DNA of 64,000 nt from Halomonas sp. LR3S48. Lineage in GTDB: Bacteria > Pseudomonadota > Gammaproteobacteria > Pseudomonadales > Halomonadaceae. This document shows, one piece after another, positions 49,905-58,956 of this stretch (positions are counted from its first letter, which is position 1; each line of letters opens with the position of its first letter). The notes under the pieces are model-generated. The model made no database searches and was not told the DNA's origin. It worked only from the letters and a program-made list of their open reading frames with translations. Location of the stretch: assembly GCF_025725665.1 (NCBI RefSeq), contig NZ_CP107009.1:4154001-4218000 (forward strand), given 5' to 3'. The translations under genes and the position numbers were made by a program.

Positions 49905-51689
49905 ATGCTCGACTACCAAGCGCCGCTGCGCGACATGCAGTTCATCCTCGAGGCGCTGGCCGGTCTCGAGCGGATCGGCGAACTGCCCGGCTGCGAGGAC
50001 GCCTCGTCCGACCTGGTGAGCGCCGTGCTGGAGGAGGCCGGCAAGTTCGCCGCCGGCGTGCTCGCCCCCCTCAACCCGGTCGGCGACCGGCAGGGCTGCC
50101 GCCTGGAGGGCGAGCGGGTAAGCGTGCCCGACGGCTGGCAGGCGGCCTATGACCAGTTCCGCGATGCCGGCTGGATCGGCCTCTCGCTGCCGCCGGAACA
50201 TGGCGGCCAGGGGCTGCCCAAGCTGGTCTCCACCCCCGTGTGGGAGATGTGGTTCTCTGCCAACATGGCCTTCGCCATGCTGCCCCAGCTCAACGTGGGC
50301 CAGACCGAAGCGCTGATGATCGCCGCCAGCGAGGAACAGAAGGCCATCTGGCTGGAGAAGGTAGTGAGCGGCGAGTGGGCCGCCACCATGAACCTCACCG
50401 AGCCCCAGGCCGGCTCCGACCTGGCCGCCACGCGCATGCGCGCCGAGCCCACTGACGGCGGCGCCTACCGCCTGTTCGGCCAGAAGATCTTCATCTCCTA
50501 CGGCGAGCACGAGCTGACCCCCAATATCGTGCACCTGGTGCTGGCCCGGCTGCCCGACGCCCCGCCCGGGGTCAAGGGGCTATCGCTGTTCCTGGTGCCC
50601 AAGTACCTGCTCGACGAACGGGGCGAGCCGGGCCCGCACAACGACATCCACTGCATCGCCATCGAGCACAAGATGGGCATCCACGGCAGCCCCACCTGCA
50701 CCCTGAGCTACGGCGATGATGGCGGCGCCCTCGGTTACCTGGTCGGCGAGCCGCATACCGGCCTGGCCACCATGTTCGTGATGATGAACGAGGCCCGCTT
50801 CAACGTGGGCGTGCAGGGCGTGGCGCTGGGCGAGCGCGCCTACCAGGCGGCACTCGCCTATGCCCGGGAGCGGGTTCAGGGGCGCGATATCGTCACCGGC
50901 GAAGTCGGCCTACCGATCCTCGCCCACCCCGACGTCAAGCGCATGCTGGTGTCGATGCGCGTCCGGCTGATGGCCATGCGTGGCCTGCTCTACAGCGCCG
51001 CCGGCTGGTTCGACCTCGCCCGTCATCACCCCGACGCCGAGGTCGCCGACAAGTACCGCCGCTACGTCGACCTGCTGATGCCGGTGGCCAAGGGCTGGTG
51101 CACCGAGGTGGGCAACGACCTCTGCGACGAGGCGATCCAGGTGTTCGGCGGCATGGGTTTCGTCGAGGAAACCGGGGTCGCACAGCTGTTCCGCGATGCC
51201 CGCGTCATCACCATTTACGAAGGTACCACCGGCATCCAGGCCAACGACCTGCTGGGCCGCAAGATCCTGCGCGAGAACGGCGCCACCCTGCGCGAGCTGA
51301 TTGCCGATATTCGCGAAACGGCCGGACAGCTCGAATCTCATGCAAATCTCGGTGGCCTGGCGCAGTCGCTGCACGACCAGGCCAATCTGCTCGAGGAGTC
51401 CACCGACTGGCTGCTAGAACGCCGCGCCGATACCGCCGATCTCTACGCCGGCGCCGTACCCCTGCTGCACCTGCTCGGCATCGCCTGCGGCGCCTGGCAG
51501 ATGGCCCGCCTGGCACTGGTCGCCCAGGCCGGGCACGAGCAAGGAGAGGGTGACGCCGAGTACCTGCAGGGGCTCATCGAACTGACCCGCTTCTATATGG
51601 CCACCCAGGCACCCCAGGCTTACGCCCACGGCCATACCCTGCGCCATGCCGGGGCGGTGCTGGCCCGCTTTCCCGAGGGTGGGCTGTAA
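49905..51689 (+). CDS. Long acyl-CoA dehydrogenase (DmdC/AcdA-like, about 600 residues)
   Basis: This 594-residue flavoprotein has acyl-CoA dehydrogenase blocks MNLTEPQAGSDLAATRMRAE, VQGVALGERAYQAALAYARER, IQVFGGMGF and VITIYEGTTGIQAND, the last with the catalytic Glu. The extra C-terminal domain is that of the 600-residue subfamily seen with DmdC and with aryl- or alkyl-acid pathways. It starts two bases after the SDR gene stop. It probably catalyses the first oxidation of the acyl-CoA made by the CoA-transferase at 54-56 kb. Confidence 0.9.
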   Translation: MLDYQAPLRDMQFILEALAGLERIGELPGCEDASSDLVSAVLEEAGKFAAGVLAPLNPVGDRQGCRLEGERVSVPDGWQAAYDQFRDAGWIGLSLPPEHGGQGLPKLVSTPVWEMWFSANMAFAMLPQLNVGQTEALMIAASEEQKAIWLEKVVSGEWAATMNLTEPQAGSDLAATRMRAEPTDGGAYRLFGQKIFISYGEHELTPNIVHLVLARLPDAPPGVKGLSLFLVPKYLLDERGEPGPHNDIHCIAIEHKMGIHGSPTCTLSYGDDGGALGYLVGEPHTGLATMFVMMNEARFNVGVQGVALGERAYQAALAYARERVQGRDIVTGEVGLPILAHPDVKRMLVSMRVRLMAMRGLLYSAAGWFDLARHHPDAEVADKYRRYVDLLMPVAKGWCTEVGNDLCDEAIQVFGGMGFVEETGVAQLFRDARVITIYEGTTGIQANDLLGRKILRENGATLRELIADIRETAGQLESHANLGGLAQSLHDQANLLEESTDWLLERRADTADLYAGAVPLLHLLGIACGAWQMARLALVAQAGHEQGEGDAEYLQGLIELTRFYMATQAPQAYAHGHTLRHAGAVLARFPEGGL

Positions 51690-51737
51690 ACACCCCACGG
51701 TAGAAACGTGATAGAAGCAAACTGCAAACGAAAAAAA

Positions 51738-51767
51738 GCGAACCATCTAAACTATCTGATGGTTCGC
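51738..51767. terminator. Bidirectional terminator between the acyl-CoA dehydrogenase and porin genes
   Basis: GCGAACCATC pairs with GATGGTTCGC around a 10-base loop. On the minus strand a run of seven T residues follows, so it serves the porin gene best; for the plus strand it is a weaker signal. Confidence 0.8.
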
Positions 51768-51824
51768 CTGATTTGTTGCGAGCGATCGAAACAGAGGCCA
51801 AGTGATGACTTGGCCAAACCTGCG

Positions 51825-52892
51825 TTAGAACTTGTACATCGCCATCAACTCCACCTGCTGCCCGCCCGGACGCAACGGCATGGTCGATGCATTGCGGTCA
51901 CGCCACTCGATACCGAAGTCCAGGTTGGGCAGGTACGTATAGATCAGGTTGACGTTAATCATCTCGAGCGTGTCATCGGCAACGGTCGGCGCCACCTCAT
52001 CCGCTTCCACCTGGGCGTAGCGGATATTGCCGCGGAACTGCTCATTGAATCGATGACTCAAGCCTGCACTCAACCCCGTCGTACTCACCAGATCGCCAGA
52101 CGCATCGACCTCCCCTCGCGCAGCAATGGTGCTGGGGTTCGTTGCACCGTTGTATCCCCAGCCGGAGTAGACGTTATTGCCCTTGCCCGTGTAGCCACTC
52201 AGGGCAAGCGAGGTATTGCCGAAGTTGAGTTTTGCTGCCAGGGAGAACGCGGCGCCGAATTTTGAATCGTCGATGCCGGTCTCGACCTCCCGCCCGGTGA
52301 CGGCGGCGTTGAAGGCGTGCCCCGACTGGGTGCGATGCGTGTAGGAGGCCACCATGTCCGGAAAGTCGGCATCCTGGTAGACCGGGTCCTGCAGGCTGAA
52401 GCGGAACCCACCCGGCGTATAGTGCAGGACCACGTCGGGTCGAACGACCGCGCCGCTACCTGAGACACTACCGACACCTGTGCCATAGAAATCGAGTATC
52501 TCGACATCGAATGGCGCGTTGGCAAAGAACTGGCCGGACCAGGTCTGCCCGAGTGTAAAGTTGTCAACCTGGATGTAGGCGTGACGCAAACGCATGGCGT
52601 AACTCGTATCCGATGCGTCCGTCGCATTGTCCCAGAAGTCACCCTCGATGAAGCCCGTCACGTTATGGCCCTGTATTTCCTTGTCGATCTTGAAGTTGAT
52701 GCGTGACTGGCGAGCGCTCGCATCGAAGTTCCTGTCCCCCCCATCGGGGTCGGTAAAGATTCCCTCGGCCTTGACGTAACCGCCGATGCTGAGATTCGCA
52801 CCACCGACTTCACCCAGATCCAGGGCATGTGCCTGGGCAGTAACGGCTGAAAGCGCTACCGCCATGGCCAGTCTTTTCTTATTTAACTTCAT
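51825..52892 (-). CDS. Outer membrane porin, DcaP-like
   Basis: This 355-residue protein has a signal peptide (MAVALSAVTAQAHA), alternating beta-strand patterns throughout and a C-terminal Phe (VELMAMYKF), as needed for outer membrane assembly. The mature start LSIGGYVKAEGIFTD with SRINFKIDKEI and GHNVTGFIEGDF fits the DcaP-like porin group, which passes dicarboxylic and other organic acids. It sits within the acid-degradation genes and probably admits their substrate. Confidence 0.88.
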   Translation of the reverse strand: MKLNKKRLAMAVALSAVTAQAHALDLGEVGGANLSIGGYVKAEGIFTDPDGGDRNFDASARQSRINFKIDKEIQGHNVTGFIEGDFWDNATDASDTSYAMRLRHAYIQVDNFTLGQTWSGQFFANAPFDVEILDFYGTGVGSVSGSGAVVRPDVVLHYTPGGFRFSLQDPVYQDADFPDMVASYTHRTQSGHAFNAAVTGREVETGIDDSKFGAAFSLAAKLNFGNTSLALSGYTGKGNNVYSGWGYNGATNPSTIAARGEVDASGDLVSTTGLSAGLSHRFNEQFRGNIRYAQVEADEVAPTVADDTLEMINVNLIYTYLPNLDFGIEWRDRNASTMPLRPGGQQVELMAMYKF

Positions 52893-53013
52893 TGTTCATC
52901 TCCGTGTTGTTCTAGTTCGATAACAGCTGCTTGCTACTCATGTCCCTTGCGCTCTTTCTTGCACCCGCCAACTCCCTTGTCGGGCTCTTCCGGTTGGAAT
53001 AACCGGTGAGAAT

Positions 53014-54204
53014 TCAGCCCACCTTGACGATCAGCGCCGCGGCGGAGTCGCCGGCCGCACAGCCGGTGACCAGGGCGTAGCCGCCACCCTTGAGCGCGGT
53101 CTCCTCGATGGCCTCGATCAGCAGGCGCGCCAGCGTCGGCGCCTGGGGGTGCCCGTAGACCAGCGAGGTGCCGTAGTTGTTGAAGGTGTTGGCATCGAGC
53201 CCCAGCGCCTTGGCCAGGTGCAGGTCGTTGGCAATAAACGGCGAGTGGTTCTTGATGGTCTTGATCTGGTCGAGGGTCAGGCCGGCCCGCTCAAGTGCAC
53301 GCCTGACCGATTCCGCCGGCGCCATGGGCATATGCGCCGGCTTGGTACGGGCATGGCCGTAGGCCACCACCTGGACGGCCAGTTGGGGATCGGTGCTGAG
53401 CTCGACGGCGCGCTCGCGAGTGGTGACGACGATGCCGGCATTGGCATCGGCCGGATGGGTCTGGGCACCGTAGGTATGAATGCCGTCGGGCTGCACCGTG
53501 CGTAGCCTGGCCAGGCCTTCGGCGGAGGTCGCGGTTACGCCCTCGTCGGCCTCGACGAGCTTGGTCTCCTTGCGCGAGACCGCCACCTCGACGGGAAACA
53601 TGTAGCGCTTCTGGAAGGCACGGTCATCGGCCAGCGCCTCGGCGTACTGCTCATAGCGGCGCACGGTCAGCTCGTCGGCCTGCGCACGGCTGAAGCCATG
53701 CTCGCGCGCAACGTTCTCGGCGGTGGTCAGCATGTCCTTGCCGGTGGCCGGGTCGGCGGCGATGTTGTCCATGTTCCAGTTCTCGGCGATCACCTCGCCA
53801 CCCGGCCCGTTGGGGTTGGGCCAGATAGTGTGGGGGCCGTTGGAGGGGCGATCGGCGAGCAGGCAGTAGGTGGTGTCGAAGCTGCCGGAGTCCACCGCCA
53901 GGGCGGCATTGAAGACTGCCGTGGTGGCGGTGGCGCAGGCCTGGGTGATGTTCTGTCCGGGTGCCTGGCCGGCGCCCATCATGGCCGCGGCCCAGGGCGC
54001 CCCGTAGAAGATCGACTTCTGCCCCACCGAAACGCCCAGGTAGAGGTAGTCGATGATCGTGGGGTCGATGTCGCGGCTGCCGAACCAGCGCTTGCTGGTG
54101 GCCGCGCCCAGCTCGATGGAATTTACGTTGGCCAGGCTTCCCATCCACTTGCAGAAGGGGGTGGAGTAGTAGCCGCCGTAGGGGATGTAGGCGTTCTTGA
54201 ACAT
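53014..54204 (-). CDS. Divergent thiolase family protein
   Basis: This 396-residue protein has the thiolase fold: active-site Cys90 in ITQACATATTAV, His352 in YGHPQAP and Cys382 in TGCAAGDSAAALIV. The usual signatures are altered: GHPQAP replaces GHPxGxTG, CAAGDSAA replaces CxGGGxG, and NHSPF replaces NEAFA. The residues needed for cleavage are present, so it may act on an unusual 3-oxoacyl-CoA. It lies 18 bases after the CoA-transferase gene and is co-transcribed with it. Confidence 0.85.
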   Translation of the reverse strand: MFKNAYIPYGGYYSTPFCKWMGSLANVNSIELGAATSKRWFGSRDIDPTIIDYLYLGVSVGQKSIFYGAPWAAAMMGAGQAPGQNITQACATATTAVFNAALAVDSGSFDTTYCLLADRPSNGPHTIWPNPNGPGGEVIAENWNMDNIAADPATGKDMLTTAENVAREHGFSRAQADELTVRRYEQYAEALADDRAFQKRYMFPVEVAVSRKETKLVEADEGVTATSAEGLARLRTVQPDGIHTYGAQTHPADANAGIVVTTRERAVELSTDPQLAVQVVAYGHARTKPAHMPMAPAESVRRALERAGLTLDQIKTIKNHSPFIANDLHLAKALGLDANTFNNYGTSLVYGHPQAPTLARLLIEAIEETALKGGGYALVTGCAAGDSAAALIVKVG

Positions 54205-54222
54205 GTCATTTCTCCTCGATGT

Positions 54223-55782
54223 TCAGTCGCGCGCCAGATGCCCGCGCAGGCCGCCCCAGTGGGGCTGGAAGAGCGCCTCCGGCATCTTGCGCAGCTCTGC
54301 GGCGATGCACGGCACGAAGTCCATGGCCGCCAGGATGTCGCGCTCGATATCGATGCCCGGGGCGATCTCGGTGAGGGTGACCTCGCCGTCGAGCAGCTCG
54401 AAGACGCAGCGCTCTGTGATGAACAGCACCGGCTTGCCGGTCACCTGGGCGTAGCGCCCGCTGAAGGTGATCTGATCGACGCGCTGGACGAACTTGCGGC
54501 GATGGCCCTCCTGGCGGATGGCGAGGCGGCCGTCCTCGATCGCCAGCTCGCCGCCGTTGGTGAAGGTGCCGCAGAACACCACCTTGCGGGCGTTCTGGCT
54601 GATGTTGATGAAGCCGCCCGGCCCCACCACCTTGTCGCCGAACTTGCTGACGTTGAGGTTGCCTTCGTGATCGGTCTGGGCCAGGCCGAGGAAGCAGACG
54701 TCGAGGCCGCCGCCGTCGTAGAAGTCGAACTGGTAGCCGTGGTCGATGATCGCCTCAGCGTTGTAGGAGGTAGCGAAGTCACCGCCACTGGCGGGCACGC
54801 CACCGTATGTGCCGAGCTCGGTGGTCAGGGTCATGAGGTCACTGACACCCTCCTCGGCGGCCACGCTGGAGACCCCTTCGGGCATGCCGATACCGAGGTT
54901 GACGATGCCCCCCGGCACCAGCTCCATGGCGGCGCGCCGGGCGATCACCTTGCGTGGATCCAGGGGCAGCGGCTTGATCCCGCCCAGCGGCATCTTGAGG
55001 TCGCCGGAAAGCGCCGGATTGTAGGTCGTGGTAATGGTCTGCATGTGATGTTCGGGCTCGGCCACCACCACGTAGTCGACCAGGTCGCCCGGCACCTTGA
55101 CCTGCTTGGGGTGCAGGCTGCCCTGGGTGGCCAGGTACTCCACCTGGGCGATGACAATGCCGCCGCTGTTCTTCGCCGCCTGGGCCATGGAGAGCTGCTC
55201 GAGGAACAGCGCCTCGCGTTCCATGCTCAGGTTTCCGCGCTCGTCGGCGGTGGTGGCGCGAATCACCGCCACGTCGACCGGGAAGGTGCGATAGAGCAGC
55301 CACTCCTCGCCTTCGAGCTCGACCAGCTTGACCAGGTCCTCCCCGGCGGCGGCGTTGGCCTTGCCACTCTCGAAGCGCGGGTCGACGAAGGTGCCCAGCC
55401 CCACCTTGCTGAGCACGCCGGGCTTCTTGCCGGCAATGTGGCGCCATAAATGGGCCAGCACGCCCTGGGGCAGCAGGTAGCCCTCGACGCGGTTCTCGCG
55501 AATCAGCTCTCCCATGCGCGGGGCCTGCCCGGTGTGACCGCTGATCAGTCGCTTGACCAGGCCGGCATGGCCCAGGTGGTTCATTCCACGGGTCTTGCCG
55601 TCGCCGCAGCCACAGCTGTGCGCCACGATCAGGTTGCGGGGGCTGCCGGTCTCGAGGAAGCGCGCCTCCAGTGCGGTGGCCACGGCTTCGGCGAAGCCGC
55701 TCAGGCCGGCAGTGGTCCAGATGACGGTGTCGTCATCCCGAAACAGGCCCGCCGCGGTAGTGCTGTCGATGATCTTGTTCAC
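54223..55782 (-). CDS. Fused acyl-CoA:acetate/3-ketoacid CoA-transferase (YdiF-like)
   Basis: This 519-residue protein joins the two halves of a class I CoA-transferase: an N-terminal half starting NKIIDSTTAAGLFRDDDTV with GLGTFVDPRF, and a C-terminal half with NLGIGMPEGVS and the active-site Glu in LTTELGTYGG. Length fits YdiF-type enzymes rather than the two-subunit PcaIJ. I choose GTG 55782 with AAGGAGG nine bases upstream over an earlier ATG lacking a ribosome site. It likely activates the acid brought in by the TRAP system. Confidence 0.9.
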   Translation of the reverse strand: MNKIIDSTTAAGLFRDDDTVIWTTAGLSGFAEAVATALEARFLETGSPRNLIVAHSCGCGDGKTRGMNHLGHAGLVKRLISGHTGQAPRMGELIRENRVEGYLLPQGVLAHLWRHIAGKKPGVLSKVGLGTFVDPRFESGKANAAAGEDLVKLVELEGEEWLLYRTFPVDVAVIRATTADERGNLSMEREALFLEQLSMAQAAKNSGGIVIAQVEYLATQGSLHPKQVKVPGDLVDYVVVAEPEHHMQTITTTYNPALSGDLKMPLGGIKPLPLDPRKVIARRAAMELVPGGIVNLGIGMPEGVSSVAAEEGVSDLMTLTTELGTYGGVPASGGDFATSYNAEAIIDHGYQFDFYDGGGLDVCFLGLAQTDHEGNLNVSKFGDKVVGPGGFINISQNARKVVFCGTFTNGGELAIEDGRLAIRQEGHRRKFVQRVDQITFSGRYAQVTGKPVLFITERCVFELLDGEVTLTEIAPGIDIERDILAAMDFVPCIAAELRKMPEALFQPHWGGLRGHLARD

Positions 55783-55830
55783 TCTCTCGGCCCTCCTTGG
55801 GGAGGCATTTCGTATTGAAGAATCAATATA

Positions 55831-55845
55831 TTGTTGTATAAACAA
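55831..55845. promoter_or_regulatory. TTGTT-N5-AACAA element upstream of the CoA-transferase
   Basis: The inverted repeat TTGTT, GTATA, AACAA lies about 50-63 bases before the CoA-transferase start codon in an AT-rich stretch. A close relative (TTGTTT, GTGTATA, AAACAA) lies upstream of the TRAP binding protein gene at 58938-58956. The two may be operators for one regulator. Confidence 0.5.
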
Positions 55846-55905
55846 ATCAATAAATCCGAACTTGAGCCGTCAATGGCGAGCGTCAGGCGCTCACCCTCTG
55901 TCGTA

Positions 55906-57204
55906 TCAGCCGCCGGTCAACACCAGCACGATCTGGGGATAGAACACCACCAGCGCGACGACCACGATGTCGGCCACCAGAAAGGTCGACACGCCACGAA
56001 AGATATCCATCAGCGAGGCGTACTGCCCCGCCACGCCCTTGATCACGAAGATGTTCATGCCCACTGGCGGGGTGATCATGCCGATCTCGAGCAGCTTCAC
56101 CAGCAGAACGCCGAACCAGATCAGGCTCACGTCGTAGAGTTCGAATACCGGCAGCAGCACGGGCAGGGTCACCAGCATGGCGCCGAAGGGCTCCATGAAC
56201 AGCCCCAGGAAGAGGTAAATCAGCACCACCACCAGCATCAGTTCGAGATAGGAGAGCTCCCAGCCGGTCACCGCGCCGGTGATAAAGCCGGCCAGGCCGC
56301 TCAGACTCAGGAAAAGGGTGAACATGCTGGCCCCGACACCGATGATCAGCAGCGCCGAGGTAGTGGAAAGGGTCTCGAGCAGCGCGGCCTTCATCGCCTG
56401 GCCGTTCAGACGCCCCAGCAGCAGGCCGATGAGAATCGCCCCGGCGGCCCCCACGGCACCGGCCTCGGTAGCGGTAAAGAACCCCGAAAACAGGCCGCCG
56501 AACACCAGCACCCCCAGCACCAGCACCGGCCAGATGTCGAGCAGCGCCTGCCGGGCGGTAATGTCGCGAGCCCCCACGGCTTCCCGCGGCACGATGTCCG
56601 GCCGCAGCCAACTGACCATCAGGATCACCAGGCTATAGCTCAGGGCCGTCAACAGGCCGATGGTGATGCCCCCCAGGAATACCTGGGTGATCGACACCTG
56701 GGCGAAGACCCCATAAACGATCATCAGGATGCTGGGCGGAATCAGCGCGCCGATGGTGCCACCGGCAGCGATGGTGCCGCAGGCGAAGCTTGGCTTGTAG
56801 CCACCGTTCACCATCTCGGGAATGGCGATGCGCCCCATGGCCGCCGAGCAGGCCACGCTCGAGCCGCTCACTGCGGCGAAGCCGGAGCTGGCCACGATGC
56901 TGGAGATCGCCACCCCGCCAGGCAGCCATCGAAACACCACCTTGGCGGCACTGAAGAGCCCGTTGGTCAAACCGGTGTGATAGCAGACGAAGCCCATCAG
57001 CAGGAACATCGGCACCGCGCTGAGCGTCCACTTTGCGATGAATTCATAAGGCGTAGAGGAGAGCATGCCGATGGCGGTATTCCAGCCGAACATCAGCGTC
57101 ATGCCGCCCAGCGCAACCACGACCAGCGAGAGCGCCACCGGCACCCGCAGCGCCAGCAGCAGCATCAGGATGGCGAGGCCGTAGAAGCCAATGTCAACGG
57201 ACAT
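55906..57204 (-). CDS. dctM: TRAP transporter large permease DctM
   Basis: This 432-residue membrane protein has DctM features: ALRVPVALSLVVVALGGMTLMFG, SAVPMFLLMGFVCYHTGL, GGTIGALIPPSILMIVYGVFAQ and GMITPPVGMNIFVIKGV. ATG 57204 with AAAGGTGA upstream is chosen; an in-frame GTG lies three codons earlier. It forms the P-Q-M operon with the next two entries. Confidence 0.92.
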   Translation of the reverse strand: MSVDIGFYGLAILMLLLALRVPVALSLVVVALGGMTLMFGWNTAIGMLSSTPYEFIAKWTLSAVPMFLLMGFVCYHTGLTNGLFSAAKVVFRWLPGGVAISSIVASSGFAAVSGSSVACSAAMGRIAIPEMVNGGYKPSFACGTIAAGGTIGALIPPSILMIVYGVFAQVSITQVFLGGITIGLLTALSYSLVILMVSWLRPDIVPREAVGARDITARQALLDIWPVLVLGVLVFGGLFSGFFTATEAGAVGAAGAILIGLLLGRLNGQAMKAALLETLSTTSALLIIGVGASMFTLFLSLSGLAGFITGAVTGWELSYLELMLVVVLIYLFLGLFMEPFGAMLVTLPVLLPVFELYDVSLIWFGVLLVKLLEIGMITPPVGMNIFVIKGVAGQYASLMDIFRGVSTFLVADIVVVALVVFYPQIVLVLTGG

Positions 57205-57216
57205 GGAGATCACCTT

Positions 57217-57726
57217 TCATGATGTGCCGGAAGAAGAGGTCGTGTCTCTGAGCAGGAATGGCAGGCGCACCACACAGACCATCGCTGCCAGGGCGAAGGC
57301 AGCGGGCAAGGCGAAGTAGGTCGGCCAGACCGGCATGGGGAAGTTCAACGACATCACGTAGGAGCCGATGTCGTACTGCTCCATGGCCTTGCCCCAGGTG
57401 GTCACGGCCAGGACGCCATAGACCGCAGCCGAAAGCAGCGACACCAGCACATCGGACAGACGCACCAGCCAGGGCTTCATCAGCCCCTCCAGGGCCTCCA
57501 CGGCGATCATCTCCCGGCGCCACTCCACCCACCCCAACGGCAGCAGGGCCAGGGTGATCAGGTAGTAGCGGGTCACCAGCTCCACGGTGGCGGGGATCGA
57601 CACGGACAGCGTGGCGCGCAGCAGCACATCGAGGGTGATGTGGATCACCATCAGCAGGATGCCGAGCGTCCCCAGCAGGGCCAGCCCGACGGCGGCCCGA
57701 TTGGTGAGACGGTAGAGAGCGTCCAT
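57217..57726 (-). CDS. dctQ: TRAP transporter small permease DctQ
   Basis: This 169-residue membrane protein has four hydrophobic segments and DctQ-type features (SIPATVELVTRYYLITLALLPLG, WRREMIAVEAL). It lies between dctP and dctM, 55 bases after dctP. Confidence 0.88.
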   Translation of the reverse strand: MDALYRLTNRAAVGLALLGTLGILLMVIHITLDVLLRATLSVSIPATVELVTRYYLITLALLPLGWVEWRREMIAVEALEGLMKPWLVRLSDVLVSLLSAAVYGVLAVTTWGKAMEQYDIGSYVMSLNFPMPVWPTYFALPAAFALAAMVCVVRLPFLLRDTTSSSGTS

Positions 57727-57781
57727 GACGTGTCTCCAAGAAGCGGCGATAACGCAGGCCGGCGTGCCGGCCCGCGTGACA

Positions 57782-58915
57782 TCAGGTCCCGTAGGTGGAG
57801 AAATCCACCCCGGCCCAGATCTCGCGATTCATGGCCTCGGCAACCGCCTCGGGATCCGCGCCGACCTCCTCGACGATGGCGGTCCACTTCTCCACCAGTG
57901 ACTGGAAGCGCTCGATCTTGGCCGCCGCTTCTTCTACGCCGTGGCGGCTCTCCGCCTGCTCCGCGGCATGGACCAGATCTTCCTCGAGGAAAGCCTCGAT
58001 GGCCTCCAACAGCTCGGGCTCGGGTTCCAGGATCTCGATACCGTTTTCGAGTGCGACCTCGCGAGCCTCGGCTGCCATCTCGTATCCCCAGCGCTGGGTA
58101 ATGGCGGCGGAGGCCTCGACCGAGGCATGCACCAGTGCTTCACGCTGCTCGGGAGTGAGCGTGCTCCACGCCTGCTGACCAACCGCATGGGAAATGGTGC
58201 TATGGAAAGTGCCCAGCTCGACATCGGTGACATAATTCAGCACGTCATCCAGTCGAAAGGAGATGATGTCGGCAATGGAAGCGATGGTGCCCTCGATCAC
58301 ACCCTGAGAGAGCGATTCGTACGTCTCCCCTACCGGCATGGATGCCGGCGACACCCCCACCGATTCGGCCCAGCGGGAATACTGGGGTCCGCCCACTCGC
58401 ATGCGCAGCCCCTGGAGGTCGTCGAGAGAGCGTACCGGCTCGGTACTCAGTATTCGGTAGAGATCCGAAGCATGAGAGCTGGTATAGACGACACCCAATT
58501 GCTTGAGCTCCTGCTGGCACTCGTCACAAGTGACGATGTACTCGGTTGCCGCCGCTCCCATGGCGTGGGGGTTGGTGCCCAGGAAAGCCAGGTCCCCGAC
58601 CAGGTTGATCTCGGGCAGGTCGGCCGGGAAGTAGGCCGGCAGGAAGAGCCCCACCTCTACCAGGCCGCTGCGGATGGCGTTGCGCATGTTGCCGATGTTG
58701 GCCACCTCGGTTCCCAGCAGGTTGCCCGTCAAGTCGCCATCGGTCTTCTCGGCCAGACGCTCGGCGAATTCGGTGAACATCGGATCATAGGCGGGATGCG
58801 CCGGCGGCACCCCAGGCGCCATGCGCAGATCGCGGGCCTGGGCTTGGGCGGCGAGCGCCAGGCTACCGGCGGTAGCGGCGACGGCAAGGGTCTTGAACAG
58901 CGTGCGACGTGTCAT
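57782..58915 (-). CDS. dctP: TRAP transporter substrate-binding protein DctP
   Basis: This 377-residue periplasmic receptor has a signal peptide (LAVAATAGSLALAAQAQA, after a twin Arg), and DctP features including LDDLQGLRMRVGGPQYSRW with the ligand-binding Arg and the PVGETYESLSQGVIEGTI block. It differs clearly from the two receptors at 39 and 43 kb. Two cysteines in TCDECQQEL may form a disulfide. Ligand unknown; the nearby CoA-transferase and beta-oxidation genes suggest a mono- or dicarboxylic acid. Confidence 0.9.
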   Translation of the reverse strand: MTRRTLFKTLAVAATAGSLALAAQAQARDLRMAPGVPPAHPAYDPMFTEFAERLAEKTDGDLTGNLLGTEVANIGNMRNAIRSGLVEVGLFLPAYFPADLPEINLVGDLAFLGTNPHAMGAAATEYIVTCDECQQELKQLGVVYTSSHASDLYRILSTEPVRSLDDLQGLRMRVGGPQYSRWAESVGVSPASMPVGETYESLSQGVIEGTIASIADIISFRLDDVLNYVTDVELGTFHSTISHAVGQQAWSTLTPEQREALVHASVEASAAITQRWGYEMAAEAREVALENGIEILEPEPELLEAIEAFLEEDLVHAAEQAESRHGVEEAAAKIERFQSLVEKWTAIVEEVGADPEAVAEAMNREIWAGVDFSTYGT

Positions 58916-58937
58916 GGGTTACCTCGGCGGCTTATAT

Positions 58938-58956
58938 TTGTTTGTGTATAAAACAA
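58938..58956. promoter_or_regulatory. TTGTTT-N7-AAACAA element upstream of dctP
   Basis: TTGTTT and AAACAA flank GTGTATA, 23-41 bases before the dctP start codon. The layout matches the element upstream of the CoA-transferase at 55831-55845, which suggests joint control of import and activation. Confidence 0.5.

Noticed and set aside
53014..55782. Thiolase and CoA-transferase as PcaF and PcaIJ of the beta-ketoadipate pathway
   Set aside because: The CoA-transferase is a single fused YdiF-type protein and the thiolase lacks the standard PcaF signatures. Context with TRAP genes and an acyl-CoA dehydrogenase fits another acid better.
55831..57222. A 463-codon His/Gln-rich plus-strand frame
   Set aside because: It is antisense to dctM, with repeated QQHQ and HQHQ runs from the complement of membrane-protein codons.
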